Below, piece after piece: positions 1-9,772 of a stretch of 64,000 nt of DNA. How positions within the stretch are numbered: position 1 is the first letter of the stretch; each line of letters starts with the position of its first letter. The stretch covers positions 1,674,001 to 1,738,000 of the forward strand of contig NZ_LT615367.1 of assembly GCF_900095885.1 (NCBI RefSeq). The letters run 5' to 3'. The notes under the pieces were generated by a model. That model had not been told where the DNA came from. It did not search any database and was given only the letters and a program-made list of their open reading frames with translations. Source of the DNA: Dickeya aquatica. Its GTDB lineage: Bacteria; Pseudomonadota; Gammaproteobacteria; Enterobacterales; Enterobacteriaceae. The position numbers and the translations under genes were made by a program.

Positions 1-627
1 GCCCCGGACAATGTATTACCCAGTCCGCCGATGTTAAATACGCTAAAAATAAAACCGATGCAGATTGTGTATGGCTGTCTGGGCAAAGACACCCGCATCC
101 TGATGCAAGATGCGACGGAAAAAGCGTTGGGTGAAATACGCACCGGGGAATGGGTGTATGGACGAGATGGCCGAAGATTACGGGTTGAAAACGTCACCAC
201 CGGCCATGAAACGCAGTATCTCGATATCACGGTCAACCACCCGGATCACCCGTTGCAGACGATAACCACCAGCTACGGTCATCCGTTTTATACCTCGACG
301 GGGGTGAAGCTGGCCCGTGAGCTGACGCTGGCTGACCGGTTAATTGGGCGCAGTGGTGAATGCCCTATCATCACCATTACCGAACAGCACCAGCCTATCG
401 CGGTGTATAACCTGCATCTTTCTACCGATGATCCGGCCCGCGATCTGGGTGGCAATCACGGCACGATGTATGCCAACGGTCTGCTGGTGGGCGATAGCCT
501 CGCCCAGCAGCAGTATGAACAGGCCTATAAACGCCGGCCAGTCAATGTGCTCGGTCAACTGCCACCCGAGTGGCAGCAGGACTACCGCAATTATATGGCG
601 ACACGCGCAACCGTTATTCAGCCGTAG
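1..627 (+). CDS. C-terminal Hint (intein/hedgehog-like) module, 5' partial
   Basis: The frame is open from base 1, so the gene starts upstream of the window. The visible 208 residues contain a Hint-type autoprocessing module. It begins at the Cys of YGCLGKDTRI (Cys codon at 76-78, the usual nucleophile position). It has a block B-like TTSYGHPFYT near 268-297 with the expected Thr and His, and ends in a strand of the form YANGLLVGD near 469-495. In active inteins and many bacterial Hint proteins that last strand ends in His-Asn; here it is Gly-Asp. N-terminal thioester chemistry could persist while Asn cyclisation is lost, as in hedgehog proteins. About 44 residues follow the module. The gene ends 34 bp before the next one and is probably cotranscribed with the unknown-family array. 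The protein before the Cys lies outside the window. Confidence 0.75.
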   Translation, partial: APDNVLPSPPMLNTLKIKPMQIVYGCLGKDTRILMQDATEKALGEIRTGEWVYGRDGRRLRVENVTTGHETQYLDITVNHPDHPLQTITTSYGHPFYTSTGVKLARELTLADRLIGRSGECPIITITEQHQPIAVYNLHLSTDDPARDLGGNHGTMYANGLLVGDSLAQQQYEQAYKRRPVNVLGQLPPEWQQDYRNYMATRATVIQP

Positions 628-661
628 CCGCTAATGGTCGCGCAGTCGCGTGAGGCAGACT

Positions 662-2410
662 ATGTATCAGGGTTATCCCGATTTTCAGCACCTGTTCAGT
701 GATGGTCAGCATCGCCTGATAGCGGCCTGGCAGCAGGAGGCGTTGTATTACCTCTATCCCGACTCGGCGGCGATTTTGGCACAAGATCCGCTGGCATTTT
801 CCCTGACGATCATTCGCAGCCAAAGCAGCGGCACAATCTATGGCACACTGGATTTCACCACCGAGCTGCAATTTGCCCGCGATGCGGCGCTGGCGGCATT
901 TAACCAGCAGCATCCGGGAGCGGCGATCCACAGCCTGCCGGTGACGCCCTATAAACTCAGCTTCAGTGCGCCGTTGCACCCGGACTCGATGCTGACCGAC
1001 CAGGCGTTTGACCCAGGCTGGTATGCCGCACAAGCAATACAGTTTCTTATCTCGCTTGATGCACCGGCAACCCAACTGGTGCAAAAAACGCTACTGGATG
1101 ATGTGGTCGGGTTTAATGCCCGGCTGGATGGCTTTATTGATGGCGTATCGCCACAGTTGGGCTATCGCGTTGAGTGCGATCCGCGCGAGCTGGTGGAGTA
1201 TCTGGCGGCGCATGTCAGCGGGGCTCAGCCGATAGCCGCGCAGTATGTTGCGTTTCCCTACATGATGCTGACGCAATATCTGTGGGAGAACCTGGCTTTC
1301 TTGCCGATGTCGATAACCCCGGCATTGACGCTGCAAACACCGGAACGCGGGTTACTGTTCGCTCAGGCTCTGTCAGACCGGTTGTTTAATGCGTTGGGTC
1401 GCCCGTATGTCGGCCCGGCGAGCAGCAACACCCCCTACGTTGCCCTGTTGCAGCCACAGTACCCAGGCCGGTTGATTATCGACCTGAGTACGCTGACCTT
1501 AGCACACCGGCCGCTCTGTTTTCTGCTAGACCCGTTTGCCGCCGCCCGGCAGATAGCGAAAGTCTCGCCGCAGAAGGTTATCCATGAAGCGACGACGCCT
1601 GCGCTACCGGCAGGTAAAAAAGCCATCATGGTGTTCTACGCATTTCCCCAGGGGCTGGATGAGAACGTTTTTATTGACGTCCAACTGACGTTGCCCGCCG
1701 GCAACCTCTACCCTGAAACACAGCAGAAAACGCAAACGCTGGTCGCGGGCAAAAGCTATCTGGTGTTTGAATTTATCAACAACAGCTTGCCGGATAATCC
1801 ACTCTTTTACGCTCAAGTTTGTGTGAATTACCCGACGGATGCGGGCAATGTGGCCATAACCGGCGAGCGGGAAACCGGCCTTGGCAACCTGCTGACACTC
1901 AATTACACCAGCCTGCCGTGCACGTTTTTGACGCTGAACATCGATCCCGGCTTTGCCCGTCATAGCCAGATCCGCGGAACCTATCACACCGCCGGTCTGG
2001 TGGCCGGGGTGGCGTTAAGCCAGTCATCGCCTGATTTCAGCTATCCGGTGCTGGAAGGCGGTGGCTGGGCAACCCTCAGTGCGTATGCGCTGGACGGTAG
2101 CGCCAGTGTGGCGCTGGCGCTGCCGGTGACGCAATCAGCCACCATTGGTGCGTACAGTTTCCCGCAATTTGGCGCGCAAAAAGCCACCATAACCGTGCAT
2201 TTTGCCGCGAATATTCCCTACGAAATCGTGGCCTTTCAGGCACAAGGTGAGGCATCAATACGCGAGCACACCTTCACGCCGCAGAACAATCAATACGCCT
2301 ATACATGGAATGTGACGTCAATCTATACCGCCGGATTTCGTTATCGCACCCGCACTGGCGCATGGTCGGATTATGTCACTGGCGATCAAACCCTCATCAT
2401 TAAGGCATGA
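662..2410 (+). CDS. unknown beta-rich protein, array member 1 (582 aa)
   Basis: I do not recognise a named family. The start is taken at ATG 662, preceded by GAGG about six bases upstream; a GTG lies in frame at 650. There is no signal peptide or membrane segment. Residues 28-33 (LYYLYP) followed by AQDPLAFSL and a GTLDF strand match the N-terminal motif of the proteins at 3916 and 8054 (aromatic-aromatic-x-x-Pro, then Asp-x-Lys/Pro-x-Phe-Ser). That makes this a divergent paralogue. The C-terminal part, from about residue 320, is a series of alternating hydrophobic strands and ends in a sandwich-like stretch with GAWSDYVTGDQ. It lies between the Hint gene and the next array member, with short gaps on both sides. 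A structural or binding role is inference only. Confidence 0.7.
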   Translation: MYQGYPDFQHLFSDGQHRLIAAWQQEALYYLYPDSAAILAQDPLAFSLTIIRSQSSGTIYGTLDFTTELQFARDAALAAFNQQHPGAAIHSLPVTPYKLSFSAPLHPDSMLTDQAFDPGWYAAQAIQFLISLDAPATQLVQKTLLDDVVGFNARLDGFIDGVSPQLGYRVECDPRELVEYLAAHVSGAQPIAAQYVAFPYMMLTQYLWENLAFLPMSITPALTLQTPERGLLFAQALSDRLFNALGRPYVGPASSNTPYVALLQPQYPGRLIIDLSTLTLAHRPLCFLLDPFAAARQIAKVSPQKVIHEATTPALPAGKKAIMVFYAFPQGLDENVFIDVQLTLPAGNLYPETQQKTQTLVAGKSYLVFEFINNSLPDNPLFYAQVCVNYPTDAGNVAITGERETGLGNLLTLNYTSLPCTFLTLNIDPGFARHSQIRGTYHTAGLVAGVALSQSSPDFSYPVLEGGGWATLSAYALDGSASVALALPVTQSATIGAYSFPQFGAQKATITVHFAANIPYEIVAFQAQGEASIREHTFTPQNNQYAYTWNVTSIYTAGFRYRTRTGAWSDYVTGDQTLIIKA

Positions 2411-2424
2411 AAAAGGCATGAAAT

Positions 2425-3876
2425 ATGAACACCACTTCCGCTGATTCTGATGTGTTAAACCCGGCACAAAACCTGACGGATTTTTTTGTGCTGGAGCGTG
2501 CGTTGGGCTTTCATGATCAAACCTTCCCGCCAGCCTGTTATAGCTATGGTTGCGCCTTGCCAGCTATCGTGTATGACGAGTGCGGTGAACCCACTAGCGG
2601 GTTTCGCCTCACCACCAGCCCGGCCGGGGCGAAGGTAACGCTGATTACACCGCTGGTGCCGCTCGATACCGCGCCGATCGCGCACTATATCCACACGGCG
2701 ATAACGCATTCCGATGAGGCCATCACGCTTGAGCTGATACCGACCAAGACCGCGCTGTGGCTGTATTTTGCACCGGGCAATCAGGGGGCATCTGCACCGA
2801 TTGCGTTTGAGAATGGGCAAATCGCACTGACGCACGCGCAAGGGGTCGTCTTAACCGATGCAATCCAGGGGACGCCGGGGCGCGCTTTTCTGCTGGCGAA
2901 GGCCGCTTTTACGGTCTTCGCCAGGGTAACGGTAAGCTTGCAGGCCAACTGGCATGATGTGCTGGTGCAGGCTATCCGTCAGCAAGCCCGTACCGCGCAA
3001 GCGGTCAGCGCGCTGCTGTACCAGCAAATAGAGGCGCGCGTCATTGTGCCGGTGTTGCAGTGCGAGAATGCACCGTCGTGGCAGACACAGCAGAAGGCCA
3101 ACGACGCGGCGATAAAACAGCTCACGCCGATGATAGTCAACACGCTAAAAAACGTGACCACCGTCGAAGACGTCCCCCAGGATCTGAGTTATCGCGTCAC
3201 ATATAGTGAGAGCTATCCTCAAGAGTACCTGCTGGAGCAGTCATACGACATGGCCGTGCTGTTGCGTGATATACCGGCGGCAACCCTGATTTCGTTTACG
3301 CCATTGCCGTTGCCAGAGCCAGAGCCGACACCGGACAAACCGACAGAAAAACACACCTGCCGCGTCTCGCTCGGTTTCAATGCCGCCACGTACCGGATTT
3401 TGTCGATAGAGTTGGCCTGGCGCGATCGTAAAAAAGCGATGCAGTGGCCCAGCTTTCCGGCGCTCACGCTGGAAGCTGAGGGCGACGTGGATGACATCAA
3501 CGTCACGGTGACGTTTGCCGATTACAGCAAATTCTCCGCCAGGCTTGCGTGGGCGGCAAATGTCACGCTGTCGCCGCAGGATATTGGCCTGTATACCGTG
3601 GTGTTTAATGCGGAAAAACTGCAAGCTGAATTTAAGAGTATTTCCGGCTCGGCCACCTATTATTCAGAAAACCAAAAAATAAAACTGCCGTTTAGTTTTT
3701 CGTTTGCTAATCAGCAGTGGAAAATCGCATGGCCAATTAACATCGCCTCTCAGGAATGGAATGGCTGGGTTGAATATCGCTGGCAAGGGAAAATATCAGC
3801 ATTTATATCAAAAAATTATGATTCAGGTGTGCAGAAATCAATAGTGCCTGATATTGAACTGAAATATATAAAATAA
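2425..3876 (+). CDS. unknown protein, array member 2 (483 aa)
   Basis: No named family is recognised. The ATG lies 14 bp after the previous stop, with only a weak AG-rich ribosome site. The protein has no signal peptide. A central strand-plus-helix pattern (ARVTVSLQANWHDVLVQAI, about residues 166-184) resembles VEVKAEFDSIYKEF in the protein at 8054 and FELNAQWQRVYDYL in the one at 6236. This suggests a shared domain. A short Pro/Glu-rich linker (LPLPEPEPTPDKPTEK) near residues 292-310 divides it into two parts. Base composition shifts to AT-rich in the last 300 bp and stays so in the following genes, which hints at acquisition. It is the weakest match to the paralogous set, so its membership is tentative. 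Confidence 0.65.
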   Translation: MNTTSADSDVLNPAQNLTDFFVLERALGFHDQTFPPACYSYGCALPAIVYDECGEPTSGFRLTTSPAGAKVTLITPLVPLDTAPIAHYIHTAITHSDEAITLELIPTKTALWLYFAPGNQGASAPIAFENGQIALTHAQGVVLTDAIQGTPGRAFLLAKAAFTVFARVTVSLQANWHDVLVQAIRQQARTAQAVSALLYQQIEARVIVPVLQCENAPSWQTQQKANDAAIKQLTPMIVNTLKNVTTVEDVPQDLSYRVTYSESYPQEYLLEQSYDMAVLLRDIPAATLISFTPLPLPEPEPTPDKPTEKHTCRVSLGFNAATYRILSIELAWRDRKKAMQWPSFPALTLEAEGDVDDINVTVTFADYSKFSARLAWAANVTLSPQDIGLYTVVFNAEKLQAEFKSISGSATYYSENQKIKLPFSFSFANQQWKIAWPINIASQEWNGWVEYRWQGKISAFISKNYDSGVQKSIVPDIELKYIK

Positions 3877-3915
3877 CTTTCGTGAATGGTTTTTATTGAT
3901 TAAGAGGAAGACACT

Positions 3916-6063
3916 ATGTTGAATACCGCTATACAACAGGCAATTAAAATCAAGACCAGCGCGTATCCGGGTATTTCCGAATATGCCTACACCTGCTACG
4001 GTGACAGTAGCGATAAAAATACGTTCTATATTGTTCCCGAAATTCCGGTTTTTTCTGCACAGGATAAAAAACCGAACTTTATGTTCTACAAATACCGTAG
4101 TGAAGATCAGCAGGGCGGGTATACCCAGTTTACAATTCAATTGCCACAACCGACAGATGACATTAAAGATCAGATAAAAGGCATTCTGTATAAAGACATT
4201 CAGCCACAATTAACCGCACGCTCCAGACTGATCGTACAATATGTGCAGGCCGATCTTGCCTATACGGCTGACCCGGAAAGCAAAGAAAAACAGGATGCCA
4301 TGAATAAAGCTCTGAGCAACACGGGGCTAAGTCAAGAACAGGCGCAAAAATATGTCAGCCTGTATGATCCTAAAGCGGGCGACGCACAATTCCTGGAAAG
4401 TTTAATGCCGGATGGCACGCAGCACATTAAATTACTCACACCGCGTTACACCTCTGCACAGGCCACATTAATTCTTGATGACAACAAAGCGTTTTATCGG
4501 CAAATGCCAGCACCGTTGTCACCCTCAGGCCTTGGCGATAACAACACCGTATTTAGCCTGTCGTTGACCGGTCAAGGGGCCACGTTATTCGAACAGGTAT
4601 TAAAAGGCACCGATAATAATGCCAGCGTGGGGATTCGTTTTGCGCTGGGGTTAGATGCCTCGCTCAATGCGGCAACGGTTACAGTGACATACAACAGCAA
4701 AAAAACCAAAGAGGTGACGCAAACCATCAGCAGGCATACCTGGTCGGCAGATGAAAAAAATATTACCCGAAAATATTATGAATCGGGTGCGATTAAAATT
4801 GATGTACAGACCGGATTAAGTGCCGCCGAAATGGGCATGAGCCAGCAAGATTACAATAGCTGGAAAAGTTCGCTGACGGAGTGGGGGCAAAAACAGGTCG
4901 AGCAGATATTAACCAGCCAGACCGGTCTGGATATGAGTCTCGACTTACTGAATGACGCCGGTGGATTTGATAAATTTCAGGAAAGCCTCGAGAGTACACA
5001 AGATTTTACCCGCGTATACACAGAAAACTCGATAGTGCCGTTTATGATTTTCCCGCAAGCGCAATTACCGTCCATTCGCTCGATTGTGGGAGAGAAAAAT
5101 CTCGATCAATACTTTAAAGAATACGATCTGAACGATCCGTTCTATCAATATATTCAACCTGAGTTCTACGTTTCTCAGGATTTGAAAAAATACAATATCG
5201 AAAACATTGTGGTCACGGCAAAATATGATGACAACAATGTCAGTACACTGGTGTTTGACCAGAAAGATGCCTCATCGAAAAAAACCAACAAATGGTACAT
5301 TGATAAAAAACTGGGCCGTACCTATAGCTACAGTTATCAGGTCAATTTCTCCGGCCTGCATGCCAAGCCCTATCTTTCTGGTAAAATAGAGGTCGTAGAC
5401 AGTCTGGTGCAAAGTATTAACACGGCACAATGCGGTATTGTTTATGCGCAAATTGACGCCCTGCTGTATGAGCAAGGCTGGCAAAAATTCACTCAGGTGG
5501 TGGTAAAAACCCAGTATTCCGATCCGGCGAATAAAATTGAACTGAAGAGTGATACGCAGGTGCTTTCTCCTGCCAATCCGCCGCAACCCTTTATTTACCC
5601 TGTCGGCATGGCACCGGTGAACCCTATCTATTTCTCGGCTGACTATTACACCAAAGACGGTAGCAACTTTACGTATATTCCGGTAGGTATTGAAACCAGC
5701 CCACAATTGCCGGGCTATGGTGCGACGCGGGCGAACCAAATTCAGATATTTAATGCGTTGCCTAAAACACAAACCTACACCATATTTTTTATTGTGCAGA
5801 AAAAAGATGTGCTGGTGATAAGCCTGGATGTGACAGTGAATTACAAGGCGTATAAATTCCAGCAAACACAGTCTGTTAATCTTGAAGAATCAGAATTGGG
5901 TAGCGGTACAATAAAGAAATCGCTCAGTTTCGGCCTGTTACCGGATGGATGTGATGATATTCCTGAAATCAGTTACAGCGGTATCGTGGTTTATAGCGGA
6001 GATAAGGAGCCGCAGGTACTTTCCGGCACCCCAACCAATGGGTCGATTATTATAAAATGCTGA
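3916..6063 (+). CDS. unknown beta-rich protein, array member 3 (715 aa)
   Basis: This is the largest array member and its function is unknown. The start is supported by AGAGGAAG about six bases before ATG 3916. Residues 37-41 (FYIVP), 51-55 (KKPNF) and 65-69 (QQGGY) correspond in order to FWYMP, KPVFS and QQGGY in the protein at 8054. A second shared block is GDNNTVFSLSLTGQG (about residues 206-220) against GNNSAIFSAKLTPEQ. A third is NDPFYQYIQPEF against NDPFFQKIDL. No signal peptide, transmembrane helix or catalytic motif is visible. The rest is a succession of probable beta strands, with a helical insert near residues 100-150. The gene is AT-rich relative to the chromosome. It is followed by the longest gap in the operon, 172 bp with a hairpin. 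Confidence 0.75.
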   Translation: MLNTAIQQAIKIKTSAYPGISEYAYTCYGDSSDKNTFYIVPEIPVFSAQDKKPNFMFYKYRSEDQQGGYTQFTIQLPQPTDDIKDQIKGILYKDIQPQLTARSRLIVQYVQADLAYTADPESKEKQDAMNKALSNTGLSQEQAQKYVSLYDPKAGDAQFLESLMPDGTQHIKLLTPRYTSAQATLILDDNKAFYRQMPAPLSPSGLGDNNTVFSLSLTGQGATLFEQVLKGTDNNASVGIRFALGLDASLNAATVTVTYNSKKTKEVTQTISRHTWSADEKNITRKYYESGAIKIDVQTGLSAAEMGMSQQDYNSWKSSLTEWGQKQVEQILTSQTGLDMSLDLLNDAGGFDKFQESLESTQDFTRVYTENSIVPFMIFPQAQLPSIRSIVGEKNLDQYFKEYDLNDPFYQYIQPEFYVSQDLKKYNIENIVVTAKYDDNNVSTLVFDQKDASSKKTNKWYIDKKLGRTYSYSYQVNFSGLHAKPYLSGKIEVVDSLVQSINTAQCGIVYAQIDALLYEQGWQKFTQVVVKTQYSDPANKIELKSDTQVLSPANPPQPFIYPVGMAPVNPIYFSADYYTKDGSNFTYIPVGIETSPQLPGYGATRANQIQIFNALPKTQTYTIFFIVQKKDVLVISLDVTVNYKAYKFQQTQSVNLEESELGSGTIKKSLSFGLLPDGCDDIPEISYSGIVVYSGDKEPQVLSGTPTNGSIIIKC

Positions 6064-6112
6064 GAGTAGACCAACGTTAACGTATCTAACACGGGCTCTT
6101 TGACGTGTATAA

Positions 6113-6152
6113 CAGGTTGCAGGGCAATGGATAAAAATTGCCCCTGCACCTG
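6113..6152 (+). other. imperfect hairpin in the gap between array members 3 and 4
   Basis: The arms CAGGTTGCAGGGCAAT and ATTGCCCCTGCACCTG pair with small bulges around an A-rich loop (GGATAAAA). The hairpin is not followed by a T-run, so it does not look like a standard Rho-independent terminator. It could be an mRNA processing or stability element that sets expression of the downstream genes. The remaining gap (6064-6235) shows nothing else I can name except a strong GAGGAG ribosome site before 6236. Confidence 0.4.
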
Positions 6153-6235
6153 CATATTATTAATAACGACATCACCAGTCAGGTGTGTTTTTCGATTGTA
6201 GCGAGTGATTCATTATCCTTGCAGAGGAGCCCATT

Positions 6236-8044
6236 ATGGATGAAGACAATAGTAAACAGGATATCTGTTTTATTAATGCATCATTGGGCAGCCATGTTTA
6301 TTATTATTGTGCGGCCGCGCCTGAAATAGTGACGCGTGATAATCAGCCTTGTGTGCAATATCAGGTATTCAGGAATAATGCGCAGCCCGATCAATACTAC
6401 GCTATTCTTTCACTGCAAACTCAATTGCTGACAAGCCTGACTGATGCGCAATATGCTGCACACCATGATACGGATATTCCGGCCGATGCCACACTGCTGC
6501 CTTTGCCGGTGATGGCCAGCACCGCCACGCTCAGTATTCCTGGCATCATGAACGCGAATATTCATAATACGTCTCTTGGCAATAGCCAGTTTTGCTACAT
6601 GATGGTGAGCCTGACACAGGCGCAGGATATTGAACGGCTTGCCGCATTACTCAAAACGCCGCAAGCGGTGCCGATAGCGGTGAGCTATAAAATCGATTAT
6701 TTGCAACAATTGCCCCCCTCAACTTTTGAGCTGAATGCGCAATGGCAGCGGGTTTATGATTATCTGAAAACGAATGTTGGTTTTAATGCCCTGATCTTTT
6801 CCGTCGATATTGAACATATCTCGGAAACCTTGCTGGAGCAGCGACTGGTCACCATTCAATCCACCGACATCGACCCGCAAAGTCATGTCAAAGAGGCCGG
6901 GCTTGAGCTGACGCAAATTCTGATGGCAAATTTCTTCACGCCGGTATTTGGCAAGGTGAATACCGGAGCTGAGCCGCGCTTTGGTTTTTATTTACAGCAG
7001 GTTTCCATTGAGGATATTGAGCAACGCACATTAAGTGCCCGTATTGCCCAGACAAGCGTTGTCCGGCGTTCTTTTTATCCTCAGGCATTATTTACCGGGT
7101 TGATTGGCAATAGCCACTATTCAGCGGAGACTGTCATCAGTTATCACACGCTGGCGGATGAATTTTTCGCCTGTCGCACCGTGAATGCGCAACTGCTGAC
7201 CCCTCAGCTTGATGCGAATATTAAATTCGTGGTGTTAAACCTGACCTACGGCACAACAACACAGTCATTGGTTTTTTCAGCCAGTAAAAGTGGGCCACAA
7301 AAGTTTATTGCGCCGAGTATGATTGACCCGGTGACAAAGCGAATGGTCTGGCCGGTGGAATATTCGTTTACGCTGAATTTTAACCACCCGATAGGGGGTG
7401 TCACCAACGTCACGTCGGCGAAAATGACCACCGCAATGACGGAGCTGTATCTTGATGTTGAATCGTTATATAGCCGCTATCGCTTTATGATTCACGCAGC
7501 AAAAGATTTTGACTGGCAATGGTATAGCGCTATTTTCGTTAAAATTGTCTGTTACCAGATTAATCATGTCGATAATCATATTGCAAAAAGCCTGCTAATC
7601 AATCGTGATAATCCGAGTTGTGAATATGAATTGATGTTGCCGGAGCCGGAAGGTTATCAATTCGAGGTGTTTAAAGAGTACAGCGTGGCGGACAATGCGG
7701 CACATATTGCGGCGAAAATACATGAGCCGACCAGCCAGGATATTACGCTGTTCTCCCGGTTATATAAACAACGCCAGTTATTGATAGTGGCCGGATTTAA
7801 CTGGGAGGAGATTGATCAAGTTATCGTGACGGCACGTTATCTGGCTTCGCCCTCACAGACATTGAAACAGGACTTCTCTTTTTCGATGGGAAGCCCTGCC
7901 GATGCATTATTCAGTGCCGACCAACCGGATGCTGAAGTGACGTCGGTGGATTTAGATATTCTTATTGTAGATAAACAAGGTCAGGTTCATCCCAAAAACA
8001 TTTCTACCGATGCTGACAGCATTGATATTGCTAACCTGTATTGA
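6236..8044 (+). CDS. unknown beta-rich protein, array member 4 (602 aa)
   Basis: Function unknown. ATG 6236 follows a good GAGGAG ribosome site. The N-terminus carries VYYYCAAAP (from residue 21) and RDNQPCVQYQVF. These align with the aromatic/Pro and KPxFSxxKY motifs of the proteins at 3916 and 8054. About residues 115-140 (GNSQFCYMMVSLTQAQDIERL) match the GNNSAIFSAKLTPEQAVIL block. They are followed by a strand plus FELNAQWQRVYDYL, which matches VEVKAEFDSIYKEF. The shared block order supports true paralogy with the 8054 protein. No signal peptide or membrane segment is present. The stop overlaps the ribosome-binding region of the next gene, so the two are very probably cotranslated or at least cotranscribed. 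Confidence 0.75.
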   Translation: MDEDNSKQDICFINASLGSHVYYYCAAAPEIVTRDNQPCVQYQVFRNNAQPDQYYAILSLQTQLLTSLTDAQYAAHHDTDIPADATLLPLPVMASTATLSIPGIMNANIHNTSLGNSQFCYMMVSLTQAQDIERLAALLKTPQAVPIAVSYKIDYLQQLPPSTFELNAQWQRVYDYLKTNVGFNALIFSVDIEHISETLLEQRLVTIQSTDIDPQSHVKEAGLELTQILMANFFTPVFGKVNTGAEPRFGFYLQQVSIEDIEQRTLSARIAQTSVVRRSFYPQALFTGLIGNSHYSAETVISYHTLADEFFACRTVNAQLLTPQLDANIKFVVLNLTYGTTTQSLVFSASKSGPQKFIAPSMIDPVTKRMVWPVEYSFTLNFNHPIGGVTNVTSAKMTTAMTELYLDVESLYSRYRFMIHAAKDFDWQWYSAIFVKIVCYQINHVDNHIAKSLLINRDNPSCEYELMLPEPEGYQFEVFKEYSVADNAAHIAAKIHEPTSQDITLFSRLYKQRQLLIVAGFNWEEIDQVIVTARYLASPSQTLKQDFSFSMGSPADALFSADQPDAEVTSVDLDILIVDKQGQVHPKNISTDADSIDIANLY

Positions 8045-8053
8045 GGAGACGTC

Positions 8054-9769
8054 ATGTTATTACTGAGAGAAAAGACCGCGACTATCAATAATATTACCTT
8101 TTTTGCCGATGATGCCGATGAAAACCAGTTCTGGTATATGCCGGGTGATCTCCATATCGCGCAAAAAGACAGGAAACCGGTGTTCTCGCTAATTAAATAC
8201 ACCGGCGACGGGTCAAACCAGCAGGGCGGCTATCTTAATTTCGAGGTAAATACCGCACTCGATGAAACCACGCTCAACAGCGCGTTTCGCACTTATCTCA
8301 GCCAGATGAAAATCGCTGCCCCGCAAGCCAGAAAAGCCCCGGTCCCTTTTGACAGCGGTACGGTCGATTTCTTTGTGCTGGATGTAAAAAACGGCAATGG
8401 GCAATTGATTAGCGCCCAGAGCCCGAGTCTGTTTGGCAATAACTCGGCGATTTTCAGCGCCAAACTGACCCCTGAACAGGCGGTTATCCTGGAAGCGGCG
8501 TTTAATCAGGCGCAGGCACCGGCAGCGGTGGCCTATAACCTGACCTATACCGGTATTACACCGGCGCTGAAAGTGGAGGTCAAAGCCGAGTTTGACAGTA
8601 TCTATAAGGAATTTGGTGCCAAATTCGGCATCAATATTCCCATACCGGTAGAAACACCGGCCAGCTTCTGGCTGGGGTTTGATGCGGTGATTAAAAAACT
8701 TCAGCAAGATCAAAAACTGGTTATCACGGTGACGGAGAGTCTGCCTGATGAGCAGGCGGCGAAGGAGAAAGAGTGGGCGCTACAGTTTGTTAAAGAGGAA
8801 CTGCTGAAAAGCTTCTTTGATGCCAGCATCAAACCGAATGCTGAAAGCAACGAACAATCCAAATCAGCCAGAGATGCCATTCTGGATGCGCTGATCAGTA
8901 ACCAGAAAAAGGCGCAGGAGAGCGGTGGCGGGAAAAGTGACGAGGGCGGAGAAGGGGGTGGTGGTGAAGGAGGCGGCGGCGGTGAAGCGGGCAAGGGCGG
9001 ACTGTTCCCCTGTGCCTCGCTGGAGCTGAAAGTGGTCAGAATCGAAGAGGTCAAACGACTCAACGTTAACTACACCTCATCGCGCGCCATTACCCAGTCG
9101 GCCGTGCCGCAAAACTTCATTGGTTCTAAGCTGCTGCAAGCGCCGAAAGCGCCGCCTTATTATATTGAGGTCAATGTTAACGACCCGTTCTTCCAGAAAA
9201 TCGACCTGACAGTATTGGGGCCGGATGGCTTTGATGATTACGGTATCAAAGCGGCGTCATTCAAACTGGCCTATAACAACAGCGTCTACACGACGGCGGC
9301 CTTCACACACGATGACAGCCAATGGAGCCAGACGGTCGCGCGCAGCGGCAATGCCAATGAGCTTTTTGATTTGCAAGGCGAATTCGCCTTCAAAACCGCC
9401 AGCACCTCGGGATGGGAAGGCAGCACCAGTTATCTGCAACAGACCCAAACGGCCTCCCAGCTTATCAACCTCGACCCCAGCACATTCCTGAGCTTCAACA
9501 CGATAAACATCATGCTGGATAAAAAGCTGGTGTGGGATAACTACAACCAGATAGTCGTCGAGATAAATTACCAGGACGATAGCCTGCGTAAAAAGACGAA
9601 GAAGTACACGTTTACGGCGGATAACCGTGCGATGCAAACCTTCAAATACCGCTGCCCGACGGAAAAACCGTGGCGGATTGAGTACAGCGTGACCTATTTT
9701 GAGGCTGGTGGCGACACGCGAACGGTGCAGGGGAATCCTAACCCGGCCGCCATTATTGTGTCGGCGTGA
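8054..9769 (+). CDS. unknown beta-rich protein with Gly-rich linker, array member 5 (571 aa)
   Basis: This is the clearest representative of the family. FWYMP is at residues 26-30, KPVFS at 41-45, QQGGY at 56-60 and GNNSAIFSAKLTPEQAVIL at about 128-145. A strand-helix VEVKAEFDSIYKEF lies at about 174-187. Around residues 290-316 a low-complexity linker of Gly, Glu, Ser and Lys (GEGGGGEGGGGGEAGKGG) joins two halves. The second half has YIEVNVNDPFFQKIDL and further beta strands like those of the 3916 protein. There is no signal peptide. ATG 8054 has GAGGAG six bases upstream, within the end of the preceding gene. Only 3 bp separate it from the prenyltransferase-like gene, which implies coordinated production. 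Confidence 0.75.
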   Translation: MLLLREKTATINNITFFADDADENQFWYMPGDLHIAQKDRKPVFSLIKYTGDGSNQQGGYLNFEVNTALDETTLNSAFRTYLSQMKIAAPQARKAPVPFDSGTVDFFVLDVKNGNGQLISAQSPSLFGNNSAIFSAKLTPEQAVILEAAFNQAQAPAAVAYNLTYTGITPALKVEVKAEFDSIYKEFGAKFGINIPIPVETPASFWLGFDAVIKKLQQDQKLVITVTESLPDEQAAKEKEWALQFVKEELLKSFFDASIKPNAESNEQSKSARDAILDALISNQKKAQESGGGKSDEGGEGGGGEGGGGGEAGKGGLFPCASLELKVVRIEEVKRLNVNYTSSRAITQSAVPQNFIGSKLLQAPKAPPYYIEVNVNDPFFQKIDLTVLGPDGFDDYGIKAASFKLAYNNSVYTTAAFTHDDSQWSQTVARSGNANELFDLQGEFAFKTASTSGWEGSTSYLQQTQTASQLINLDPSTFLSFNTINIMLDKKLVWDNYNQIVVEINYQDDSLRKKTKKYTFTADNRAMQTFKYRCPTEKPWRIEYSVTYFEAGGDTRTVQGNPNPAAIIVSA

Positions 9770-9772
9770 TCG

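Noticed and set aside
614..1084. Long open frame on the minus strand opposite array member 1
   Set aside because: It is a shadow of the plus-strand gene with no ribosome site and no recognisable motif.
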